Below are positions 7,436 to 15,021 of a DNA stretch of 57,753 bases, piece after piece. Source of the stretch: an uncultured Oscillospiraceae bacterium (GTDB taxonomy: Bacteria > Bacillota > Clostridia > Oscillospirales > Oscillospiraceae); NCBI GenBank assembly GCA_944387065.1, contig CALXDM010000009.1:1-57753 (forward strand). Reading direction: 5' to 3'. Numbering within the stretch: position 1 is the stretch's first letter; every line of letters starts with the position of its first letter. The notes beneath the pieces are model-generated. The model was not told the DNA's origin. It saw nothing but the letters and a program-made list of their open reading frames with translations, and searched no databases. The translations under genes and the position numbers were made by a program.

Positions 7436-9319
7436 TTATTCCAGTTCGAAGGCGCCGGTGTAGAGCTGATAGTACTTGCCCTGCTTGGCGATCAGCTCCT
7501 CGTGGCTGCCCCGCTCGATGATCCGCCCGTGCTCCAGCACCATGATGACGTCGGAGTTCTTCACGGTGGACAGGCGGTGGGCGATGACAAATACCGTGCG
7601 GTTGCACATCAGCGCGTCCATGCCCTGCTGGACGATGGCCTCGGTATGGGTGTCGATGGAGGAGGTGGCCTCGTCCATGATCATCACCGGGGGATCGGCC
7701 ACGGCCGCCCGGGCGATGGCCAGCAGCTGCCGCTGGCCTTGGGACAGGTTGGCCCCGTTGCTGGTGAGCATGGTGTTATACCCGTCTGGCAGGCGGGTGA
7801 TGAAGTCGTGGGCCCCGGCCAGCTGGGCGGCGGCCACACATTCCTCGTCACAGGCGTCCAGGTTGCCGTAGCGGATGTTGTCCATAACGGTGCCGGTGAA
7901 CAGGTTGGTGTCCTGGAGCACGATGCCCAGGCTGCGGCGCAGATCGGCCTTCCGGATATCCATGATGTCGATGCCGTCGTAGAGGATCTTGCCGCTGTGG
8001 ATGTCGTAGAAGCGGTTGATCAGATTGGTGATGGTGGTCTTGCCTGCGCCGGTGGCCCCCACAAAGGCCACCTTTTGGCCGGGTTCGGCATACAGGGTGA
8101 TGTCATGCAACACGGTTTTCTTGGAGTCATAGCCGAAGTCCACTCCCTCCATGCGCACATCGCCGGTGAGGCGGGTAAGGGTGACGCTGCCGTCGGAGTT
8201 GGCCCGTCGCCAGGCCCACACGTTGGTGCGCTCCTGGCACTCCAGCAGGGAGCCGTCGGCCTGCTCCTTGACATTGACCAGGGTGACCCGGCCCTGATCC
8301 ACTTCCGGCTGCTGGTCCATCAGCTCAAAGATCCGGGCCGCGCCGGCCATGCCCATGACCACGGAGTTGATCTGCATGGACACCTGGCCGATGTTACCGG
8401 AAAACTGCCGGGTGATGCTCAGGAAGGGGACCACGATGCTGATGCCGATGGCCATGCCGGACAGGGACACGTTGGGGGTCTGCAGCACCATCAGCAGGCC
8501 GCCTACCACCGCCACCACGGCGTAGAGCACGTTGCCCATGTTGTTCAGGATGGGCATGAGGGTGTTGGCATAGGTGTTGGCCTTCTTCGCGTCGGAGAAG
8601 AGCTCGTCGTTGAAGCGGTCGAAGTCCCGCTTGGTCTGCTCCTCGTGACAAAAGACCTTGACCACCTTCTGGCCGTTCATCAGCTCCTCCACAAAGCCCT
8701 CGGCCTTACCCAGGGAGATCTGCTGGCGGCGGAAGAACCGGGCAGAGCCGCCCCCAATCTTCTTGGTGATCAGCAGCATACAGGCCACCCCGGCCAGGAT
8801 GACCAGGGCCAGCCACAGGCTGAAGTAGAACATGATACCCACCACCGTGAGCACGATGACCCCGGAGTTGATCAGCTGGGGGATGCTCTGGGACACCAGC
8901 TGGCGCAGGGTGTCGATGTCGTTGGTGTAATAGCTCATGATGTCGCCGTGGTTGTGGGTGTCGAAGTAGCGGATGGGCAGGTTCTGCATCCCATCGAACA
9001 TCTTGCACCGCAGCTTCTTCAAAAGCCCCTGGGTCATGATGGCCATCAGCCGGGTCCAGACGAACACGCTGATGAAGGACACCGTGTACACCGCGGCTAG
9101 GGTGATCACCAGGTTCAAGATGCGCCCGGACACGGCGGCCCAGTCCCCGCTCTGCCAGTTCTGCTCGATGACGGCGATGATGTTTTGCATGAACAGGGAT
9201 GGGATGGCGTTGACCACGGCGCTAAAGAGGATGCACAGCAGGGTGAGGGGGGCCATCACGGGATAGAACTCCAGGATGGTACGCAGCAGACGGCTCAGGG
9301 TACCCTTTGGGTTATTCAT
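7436..9319 (-). CDS. ABC exporter half-transporter, second subunit (MDR type)
   Basis: A 627-residue TMD-NBD half-transporter: an N-terminal domain with about six membrane helices, then Walker A GATGAGKTT, signature LSQGQ and Walker B MIMDEATSS. A roughly 45-residue charged insert (RVTLVNVKEQADGS...GDVRMEGVDFGY) lies between the domains, as in the larger subunit of many clostridial heterodimeric exporters. The start at 9319 overlaps the end of the partner gene by eight bases; the in-frame upstream extension is the partner's coding region in another frame. Together the two subunits probably expel drugs, peptides or lipids; the substrate is unknown. Confidence 0.88.
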   Translation of the reverse strand: MNNPKGTLSRLLRTILEFYPVMAPLTLLCILFSAVVNAIPSLFMQNIIAVIEQNWQSGDWAAVSGRILNLVITLAAVYTVSFISVFVWTRLMAIMTQGLLKKLRCKMFDGMQNLPIRYFDTHNHGDIMSYYTNDIDTLRQLVSQSIPQLINSGVIVLTVVGIMFYFSLWLALVILAGVACMLLITKKIGGGSARFFRRQQISLGKAEGFVEELMNGQKVVKVFCHEEQTKRDFDRFNDELFSDAKKANTYANTLMPILNNMGNVLYAVVAVVGGLLMVLQTPNVSLSGMAIGISIVVPFLSITRQFSGNIGQVSMQINSVVMGMAGAARIFELMDQQPEVDQGRVTLVNVKEQADGSLLECQERTNVWAWRRANSDGSVTLTRLTGDVRMEGVDFGYDSKKTVLHDITLYAEPGQKVAFVGATGAGKTTITNLINRFYDIHSGKILYDGIDIMDIRKADLRRSLGIVLQDTNLFTGTVMDNIRYGNLDACDEECVAAAQLAGAHDFITRLPDGYNTMLTSNGANLSQGQRQLLAIARAAVADPPVMIMDEATSSIDTHTEAIVQQGMDALMCNRTVFVIAHRLSTVKNSDVIMVLEHGRIIERGSHEELIAKQGKYYQLYTGAFELE

Positions 9320-11054
9320 CCGTGTTCCCTCCCTTGTTCTGGGATTCATAGATCTCCTGATAGATGGGGTTGGAGGCCAGCAGCTGCTCATGATTGCCGA
9401 TGGCCACGATCTGGCCGCCGTCCATGATGAGAATGCGGTCGGCGTCCTCCACCGAGGCCACCCGCTGGGCCACAATGATCTTGGTGGTGTCGGGCAGGTA
9501 CTCCCGGAAAGCCTTGCGGATGAGGGCATCGGTCTTGGTGTCCACGGCGGAGGTGGAGTCGTCCAGGATCAGGATCTTGGGCTTTTTCAGCAGGGCCCGG
9601 GCGATGCACAGGCGCTGCTTCTGACCGCCGGAGACGTTGGTGCCCCCCTGCTCGATATAGGTGTCGTAGCCCTGGGGAAACTGGCGGATGAAGTCGTCGG
9701 CCTGGGCCAGCTGGCAGGCATGGATCAGCTCCTCGTCGGTGGCCGCCGGGTCGCCCCAGCGCAGGTTCTCCTTGATGGTGCCTGAGAAGAGCACGTTCTT
9801 TTGCAGCACCACCGCCACCTGGTTGCGCAGCGCCTCCAGGTCGTAGTCCCGCACGTCGATGCCGCCCACCTTGACGCAGCCCTCGGTGACGTCGTACAGC
9901 CGGGGGATGAGCTGGATGAGGGAGCTCTTGGACGAGCCGGTGCCTCCCAGGATGCCGATGGTCTCCCCGGAGCGGATGTGCAGGTCCACATTGGACAGGG
10001 CCATGCGCTCGGCGTGCTCGGAGTAGCGGAAGTTGACCCCGTCAAAGTCGATGGAGCCATCGGGCACCTGGGTGATGGCGTTGGCGGGGGAGGTGAGGCT
10101 GCTGCGCTCTTGCAGCACCTCGGCGATTCGGTGGGCCGACTCAAAGGCCATGGTGATCATTACAAAGACCATGGAGAGCATCATCAGGCTCATGAGGATC
10201 TGGATGCTGTAAGTGAACAGGGCCGACAGTTGGCTGACCTTGAGCAGCTCCCCCCGGGTGGAGATGATCACATAGGCGCCCACCCCCATGATGAGGGTGG
10301 AGGCGGCGTAGACGCAAAACTGCATCAGCGGGGAGTTCAGGGCCAGGATCTTTTCCGCCCGGGTAAAGTCAGCGCATACATCCTGGGCCGCGGCGGCGAA
10401 CTTCTCCTTCTCATAGTCCTCCCGGACGTAGGACTTGACCACCCGCATGGCCTGCACGTTCTCCTGGATGGACTCATTGAGCCGGTCATACTTCTTGAAC
10501 ACCTTGCGGAACAGGGGCATGGCCCGCCAGATGACCAGGGCCAGGCCGATGGCCAGCACCGGGATGGTGAACAGGAAGATGAAGGCCATGGGGCCGCCCA
10601 GGATGTAGGAGAGGGTGAAGGCAAAGGCCACCATCAGCGGGCAGCGCACGGCGGTGCGGATGACCATCATGAAGGCCATCTGCACGTTGGTCACGTCGGT
10701 GGTCAGACGGGTGACCAGGGAGGAGGTGGAGAACTTGTCGATGTTGGCGAAGGAATAGTTCTGGATGGCGTAGAACATATCCCGGCGCAGGTTGCGGGAA
10801 AACCCGGTGGAGGCGGTGGCGCAGGTGGTGCCCGCGGCCCAGCCCAGAAGCAGGGCGATCCCGGCCATGGCGATGAGCAGGCCGCCATACCGCAGGATGA
10901 CGTCCAGGCCGCAGCCGGCCTCGATCTCGTCAACCAGCCCGGTTAGGACAAAGGGGATCAGGCATTCCATGATGACCTCGCCGATGACCAGCACCGGGGT
11001 GAGGATGGTGGCCTTCCGGTATTCACCGATAGATTTAAGCAGTGTTTTGAGCAT
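9312..11054 (-). CDS. ABC exporter half-transporter, first subunit (MDR type)
   Basis: A 580-residue TMD-NBD protein. The nucleotide domain has GGTGSSKSS (Walker A, with S where G is usual), signature VSGGQ and Walker B LILDDSTSAVDT, where D replaces the usual catalytic glutamate. That is the classic asymmetric, degenerate site of heterodimeric exporters such as BmrCD and TM287/288, so this subunit should contribute the non-catalytic site. The start ATG at 11054 has AAAGGA six bases upstream. A leader of about 300 bases separates it from its promoter. Confidence 0.88.
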   Translation of the reverse strand: MLKTLLKSIGEYRKATILTPVLVIGEVIMECLIPFVLTGLVDEIEAGCGLDVILRYGGLLIAMAGIALLLGWAAGTTCATASTGFSRNLRRDMFYAIQNYSFANIDKFSTSSLVTRLTTDVTNVQMAFMMVIRTAVRCPLMVAFAFTLSYILGGPMAFIFLFTIPVLAIGLALVIWRAMPLFRKVFKKYDRLNESIQENVQAMRVVKSYVREDYEKEKFAAAAQDVCADFTRAEKILALNSPLMQFCVYAASTLIMGVGAYVIISTRGELLKVSQLSALFTYSIQILMSLMMLSMVFVMITMAFESAHRIAEVLQERSSLTSPANAITQVPDGSIDFDGVNFRYSEHAERMALSNVDLHIRSGETIGILGGTGSSKSSLIQLIPRLYDVTEGCVKVGGIDVRDYDLEALRNQVAVVLQKNVLFSGTIKENLRWGDPAATDEELIHACQLAQADDFIRQFPQGYDTYIEQGGTNVSGGQKQRLCIARALLKKPKILILDDSTSAVDTKTDALIRKAFREYLPDTTKIIVAQRVASVEDADRILIMDGGQIVAIGNHEQLLASNPIYQEIYESQNKGGNTDE

Positions 11055-11260
11055 TTCGTTCCTTTCTCCGCAAGTGATCTTCTTCCAACAAACCGACATC
11101 ATATTAAAGGCAAATAGTAAATATACTCCTTTTAATAAAAGAAAGAAATGGGCAAATTCACGAAAAGAGAAGGGGGATTCCCCGGCTTGTGGGGACATTT
11201 TGTATCAAAGGCAGCGGGATTGGCTCCGCCGGAGGTGGGAAATAGGATGGGGAATAGGGA

Positions 11261-11290
11261 GAGGCCCGCGCCGTTGCCGGCGCGGGCCTC
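11261..11290 (-). other. GC-rich hairpin in the exporter leader
   Basis: A perfect 13-bp stem (11261-11273 with 11278-11290, loop TTGC) in the untranslated leader of the exporter operon. No T run follows on either strand, so I do not call it a terminator. The rest of 11055-11330 shows no supported gene. Confidence 0.5.
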
Positions 11291-11332
11291 TGGTTCCCTG
11301 GTTCAAAACATGGAAGGAGATTACATTGGAGA

Positions 11333-11385
11333 TTAGCTCCTGCTAACCATGGCCTAATGTTAGCATAAGCTAACTATCTTGTCAA
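11333..11385 (-). promoter_or_regulatory. Exporter promoter with two palindromic operators
   Basis: On the minus strand TTGACA (11380-11385) and TAACAT (11357-11362) are 17 bases apart. The palindrome GTTAGC-N4-GCTAAC (11359-11374) fills the spacer and overlaps the -10. A second TTAGC-N4-GCTAA (11333-11346) lies over the start site, 27 bp centre to centre. The arrangement predicts repression. The sequence type resembles MarR-family operators such as that of MepR; no regulator gene is adjacent. Confidence 0.75.
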
Positions 11386-11492
11386 GGGGAAAATGAAAAA
11401 ATTTTTTGGGCAGGGGATTTCCCATTGGCTGCGGAGGAAGTGGGGAGGGGGCAGGCCGGGCCTTCCGCCGCGCGGCAAAGGGAAGGCCCAAC

Positions 11493-11521
11493 TTGACACC
11501 TTTGTGGGGGTGTGATAATAT
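11493..11521 (+). promoter_or_regulatory. Sigma-A promoter of the cysE operon
   Basis: TTGACA (11493-11498), 17-base spacer, TAATAT (11516-11521). It reads into the Cys T-box. Confidence 0.85.
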
Positions 11522-11544
11522 ACTAAAGCATCAAGTGAATATCG

Positions 11545-11763
11545 CTGTGAACGTGAAGAGTAGCATGGGCGGAAGCTGACAGAGAGGCCTTGTCACCGGC
11601 TGAAAGCGGGGCTCGGGGGAACCCCATGCGAAGTGCAAGCGGGAGCGAGGGGGACGCAGGTGCCCTCCGTCCGGCCACGAGACGGCCATTGAGTGAGAAA
11701 CGAGAGTGGAACCGCGACAATCTGCCGCCTCTCATGCCCAAAAGGGGCATGGGGGGCTTTTTT
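11545..11763 (+). promoter_or_regulatory. T-box leader, cysteine specifier
   Basis: Stem I carries GAACGTGAAGAGTAGC, AGAGAGGCC and the specifier region GCGAAGTGCAAG with TGC (11634-11636) in the codon position. The T-box AAACGAGAGTGGAACCGCG spans 11698-11716. Its UGGA bulge matches the U discriminator of tRNA-Cys, an independent check on the specifier. A terminator stem (11727-11739 with 11745-11757) runs into six Ts at 11758-11763. Uncharged tRNA-Cys should turn on cysE and cysS. Confidence 0.93.
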
Positions 11764-11785
11764 CTTGGAAAGGAGGCATACTACC

Positions 11786-12463
11786 ATGACACGATTGGGT
11801 GAGACCCTGCGGGCCTATCAGGCCCGGGACCCGGCGGCCAGGAGCAGGCTGGAGATCTTCCTGCTCTACCCCGGCGTTCACGCCACCCTTTACCATCGGC
11901 TGGCCCACTTTTTCTACCGGCACCGCCTGAAGTTCCTGGCCAGGTTCGTCTCCCAATGGAGCCGCTTCTGGACGGGGATCGAGATCCACCCCGGGGCAAA
12001 GATCGGCCGCCGGCTGGTCATTGACCACGGCATGGGCATCGTCATCGGCGAGACGGCCGAGGTGGGGGACGATTGTCTGATCTACCACGGGGTGACCCTG
12101 GGAGGTACCGGGAAGGACCAGGGCAAGCGCCACCCCACCATCGGCAACAATGTGCTCATCTCGGCGGGAGCCAAGGTGCTGGGCCCCTTCACCGTGGGGG
12201 ATGGGGCGCGCATTGCGGCCAACGCCGTGGTGCTCAGCGAGATCCCCAAGGGGGCCACTGCCGTGGGGGTGCCCGCCCATGTGGTGCGGGTGTACGGGAA
12301 GAAGGTGGACTACGCCAACGAGGTGAACCAGACCGATGTGAAGGACCCCGTGCTGGAGCGGCTGGCCGCCCTGTCCGACCGGGTGGAGTTTCTGGAAAAG
12401 CTGCAAGACGAGGGATACCTGAAAAACCAGGAGAAGGAGGGCAAGCCGGAGGATGTGGTTTGA
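11786..12463 (+). CDS. cysE: Serine O-acetyltransferase
   Basis: Transfers acetyl from acetyl-CoA to L-serine, the committed step of cysteine synthesis. The 225-residue protein has the left-handed beta-helix hexapeptide pattern, the conserved TGIEIHPGAKIG block, the catalytic DHGMG (H81), VTLGGTG and the RHPTIG region. The form is the short Bacillus type, lacking the long N-terminal domain of enterobacterial CysE. AAAGGAGG precedes the ATG at 11786. It is first in an operon under a Cys T-box and overlaps the next gene by 11 bases. Confidence 0.93.
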   Translation: MTRLGETLRAYQARDPAARSRLEIFLLYPGVHATLYHRLAHFFYRHRLKFLARFVSQWSRFWTGIEIHPGAKIGRRLVIDHGMGIVIGETAEVGDDCLIYHGVTLGGTGKDQGKRHPTIGNNVLISAGAKVLGPFTVGDGARIAANAVVLSEIPKGATAVGVPAHVVRVYGKKVDYANEVNQTDVKDPVLERLAALSDRVEFLEKLQDEGYLKNQEKEGKPEDVV

Positions 12464-12833
12464 GGGGATGCACCATGTGGCCATCCTGGTATCGGACTAT
12501 CCCAGGGCCCGGGCCTTCTATGTGGAGCGGCTGGGCCTGCCGGTGCTGCGGGAGAACTACCGGCCGGACCGGGGGGATTGGAAGCTGGATCTGAAGCTGG
12601 GGGAGGTGGAGCTGGAGCTGTTCTCCAGCCCGGACGCCCCGGCCCGGCCCAGCCATCCCGAGGCGTTGGGGCTGCGGCACCTGGCCTTCCGGGTGGCGGA
12701 TGTGGCCGAGGCGGTGCGAACGCTGGAAGAGCGGGGCATCCCCTGTGAGCCCATCCGGCTCGACCCCTTCACAGGCAAGCGGATGAGCTTCTTCCACGAC
12801 CCGGACGGGCTGCCCCTGGAAGTACACGAGTAG
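12453..12833 (+). CDS. VOC (glyoxalase/bleomycin-resistance fold) protein, YwkD/GloA2-like
   Basis: A 126-residue vicinal-oxygen-chelate protein. It begins FEGMHHVAILVSDYPRARAFY and contains LRHLAFRVADV and FFHDPDGLPLEVHE, the paired beta-alpha-beta repeats with metal ligands H7, E54, H76 and E122 approximately. Members of this small group are annotated as SMU1112c/YwkD-like glyoxalases; the substrate is unsettled. The ATG at 12453 lies inside cysE with AAGGAGG 12 bases upstream. It sits between cysE and cysS, so it is expressed with cysteine genes, though a link to cysteine chemistry is not shown. Confidence 0.8.
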   Translation: MWFEGMHHVAILVSDYPRARAFYVERLGLPVLRENYRPDRGDWKLDLKLGEVELELFSSPDAPARPSHPEALGLRHLAFRVADVAEAVRTLEERGIPCEPIRLDPFTGKRMSFFHDPDGLPLEVHE

Positions 12834-12858
12834 AAATTGGAAAGGTAGGAGAAGCGCC

Positions 12859-14307
12859 ATGGATCTGTACAATTCCGCCACCCATCGCAAGCAGCCCCTG
12901 CGCACCCATACCCCTGGCCGGGTGGAGATGTACACCTGCGGGCCCACGGTGTACCACTATGCCCACATCGGCAACCTGCGCTCCTATATCATGGAGGACG
13001 TGCTGGAGAAGTACCTGCGCTATGAGGGCTACGACGTGCACCGGGTGATGAACATCACCGACGTGGGCCACCTGGCCGGGGACACGGACACCGGCGAGGA
13101 CAAGATGCTCCAAGGGGCCCAGCGGGAGGGGAAAGGGGTGCTGGAGATCGCCCGATTCTACACCGACGCCTTTTTTGACGACTGCCGCAAGCTGAACATC
13201 AAGACCCCAGACGTGGTCCAGCCGGCCACGGGGATGGTGGAGGACTATATCCGCATCATCTCCACCCTAATGGACAAGGGCTACGCCTACTTCGCCGGGG
13301 GCAACGTGTACTTTGACACCTCCAAGCTGGAGCACTATTACGTCTTTCACGACCACGACGAGCAGGACCTGGCCGTGGGCGTGCGGGAGGGGGTGGAGGA
13401 GGACGCCAACAAGCGCAACCAGAACGACTTCGCCCTGTGGTTCACCAAGTCCAAGTTTGAGGACCAGGCCCTGAAGTGGGACTCTCCCTGGGGGGTGGGC
13501 TACCCTGGCTGGCACATCGAGTGCTCGGGCATCTCGCTAAAATACAACGGGGAGTACCTGGACCTGCACTGCGGCGGGGTGGACAACGCCTTCCCCCATC
13601 ACACCAACGAGATCGCCCAGTCGGAGGCCTACCTGGGCCACCCCTGGTGCCAGCAGTGGTTCCACGTCCACCACCTGAACACCAATGCGGGCAAGATGAG
13701 CAAGAGCAGGGGAGAGTTCCTCACCGTCTCCCTGCTGGAAGAGCGGGGGTACGACCCCCTGGCCTATCGCTTTTTCTGCCTGCAAAGCCACTACCGCAAG
13801 GCCCTGGTGTTCTCCTGGGAGAACCTGGACAACGCCGCCACCGCTTACCAGAAGCTGATCCGCCGGGTGGCCGCCCTCCAGCCGGGAGACGGGCCGGTGG
13901 ACGAAGAGGTGGTGCGGGCGTATCGGGAGAAGTTTATCCGGCAGGTGGGCAGCGACTTGAACACTGCCCAGGGGGTCACCCTGCTGTACGATGGGCTGAA
14001 AGCCCAGGCCAACGCCGCCACCCGCCTGGCTATTTTAGAGGACTTTGACCAGGTGCTGTCCCTGTCCCTGCTGGAGAAGGGGGCCGCCCTACGGGAGGAG
14101 CAGGCCAGGGTGCAGGCCGCCCAGACGCAGGGGGGCTACACCGTCACCGGCGAGGGCGACCCGGAAATCGACGCGCTGGTCCAGGCCCGGGGCGAGGCCA
14201 AGCAGGCCAAGGACTTTGCCGCCGCCGACCGCATCCGGGATGAGTTGAAGGCCCGGGGCATCGAGGTCACCGACGTGCCCGGCGGGGCAGTGTGGAAACG
14301 GATATGA
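12859..14307 (+). CDS. cysS: Cysteinyl-tRNA synthetase
   Basis: Class I aminoacyl-tRNA synthetase charging tRNA-Cys. The 482-residue length is normal. TCGPTVY with zinc ligand C27, HIGN (36-39), GWHIECSGIS (second zinc cysteine) and KMSKS (279-283) are all present. It is the last gene of the T-box operon; the sensor tRNA of the leader is the substrate of this enzyme, closing a feedback loop. A terminator follows immediately. Confidence 0.97.
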   Translation: MDLYNSATHRKQPLRTHTPGRVEMYTCGPTVYHYAHIGNLRSYIMEDVLEKYLRYEGYDVHRVMNITDVGHLAGDTDTGEDKMLQGAQREGKGVLEIARFYTDAFFDDCRKLNIKTPDVVQPATGMVEDYIRIISTLMDKGYAYFAGGNVYFDTSKLEHYYVFHDHDEQDLAVGVREGVEEDANKRNQNDFALWFTKSKFEDQALKWDSPWGVGYPGWHIECSGISLKYNGEYLDLHCGGVDNAFPHHTNEIAQSEAYLGHPWCQQWFHVHHLNTNAGKMSKSRGEFLTVSLLEERGYDPLAYRFFCLQSHYRKALVFSWENLDNAATAYQKLIRRVAALQPGDGPVDEEVVRAYREKFIRQVGSDLNTAQGVTLLYDGLKAQANAATRLAILEDFDQVLSLSLLEKGAALREEQARVQAAQTQGGYTVTGEGDPEIDALVQARGEAKQAKDFAAADRIRDELKARGIEVTDVPGGAVWKRI

Positions 14308-14310
14308 GAC

Positions 14311-14342
14311 AGGGGGGCGGCCTACTGGGCCGCCCCCCTTTG
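14311..14342 (+). terminator. Terminator of the cysE-cysS operon
   Basis: A 12-bp GC stem (14311-14322 with 14328-14339) followed by TTT. The T tract is short but the position right after the cysS stop supports it. Confidence 0.75.
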
Positions 14343-14355
14343 CAAGGGGCTTGTC

Positions 14356-14386
14356 AAGAAAAGCGGGAGGGCCTGTGGCCCTCCCG
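14356..14386 (-). terminator. Terminator of the minus-strand gene at 14427
   Basis: Read on the minus strand, a 10-bp stem (14386-14377 with 14373-14364) exits into CTTTTCTT. Confidence 0.75.
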
Positions 14387-14426
14387 GATGGCTTGCGGAT
14401 AGCGTTGTCTGGCAGAACGTGCTGTC

Positions 14427-14855
14427 CTATAAAAACCGCTTCATCTCCTGGATGTTGGCCTCCTCTGTCTGCAGCAGCCGGTCGGCCAGCTGCTGCACCC
14501 GCTCGTCCGTCACCTGGCAGCTGCGGATGGTGCGCAGGCTCTTGCTCACCCCCATGGCCGAGCCCTGGATCATCATCTGGGCGAGGTTGGAGGGGGAGCG
14601 GTCGGCCAGGGTTTTCATGGCGGTCATGGCCTCGGAGGAGAACTTGGCCATGGCGCCGATCCCCTTGGGCACCCGACCCCGGGCCAGCAGCAGGGAGCTG
14701 GCCGAGCGCTGGAGCTGCCGGTACTCCCGCATCTGGCTGTGCAGGGCGGAGACCAGCCCGGGCTCGTCGGTGCGCTTGAGCACGGCGCGGATGCCGTCCT
14801 GGCCCATCTCGGCGGTCTGGTAGATGTGGTTGAGCAGTTGACTTTCGCTGAGCAC
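14427..14855 (-). CDS. Conserved all-helical protein, function unknown
   Basis: A soluble 142-residue product with no signal peptide and almost continuous predicted helix: QLLNHIYQTAEMGQDGIRAVL, a long middle helix, then ADRLLQTEEANIQEMKRFL. The heptad-like spacing and paired E/H residues recall ferritin-like four-helix bundles, but clear metal ligands are not evident. I recall similar uncharacterised proteins in gut Clostridia. The start is GTG at 14855, with GAGGTGA six bases upstream; an ATG eight bases earlier is out of frame. It stands alone between convergent cysS and divergent recD2. Confidence 0.65.
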   Translation of the reverse strand: MLSESQLLNHIYQTAEMGQDGIRAVLKRTDEPGLVSALHSQMREYRQLQRSASSLLLARGRVPKGIGAMAKFSSEAMTAMKTLADRSPSNLAQMMIQGSAMGVSKSLRTIRSCQVTDERVQQLADRLLQTEEANIQEMKRFL

Positions 14856-14957
14856 GTTGCATCACCTCACAGGATTAGGATGCCCGGCGGACGACCAGCC
14901 AGCCGGGCAGTTTCCGCCAATGGGGGAAAATCCCGGCAGGAATGGGGCGCGGCCGCG

Positions 14958-14986
14958 TTGAAATGGGAGGAGAAATTTGCTATAAT
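14958..14986 (+). promoter_or_regulatory. Sigma-A promoter of recD2
   Basis: TTGAAA (14958-14963), 17-base spacer, perfect TATAAT (14981-14986). Transcription would begin near 14993, leaving a leader of under 30 bases. Confidence 0.85.
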
Positions 14987-15021
14987 AGGAAAACATATGT
15001 TTGAGAAGCGGGGCGTCAACC

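Noticed and set aside
11148..11336. Small plus-strand ORF upstream of the exporter as a missed regulator gene
   Set aside because: Sixty-two codons without a helix-turn-helix pattern; it overlaps the leader hairpin and the promoter of the minus-strand operon.
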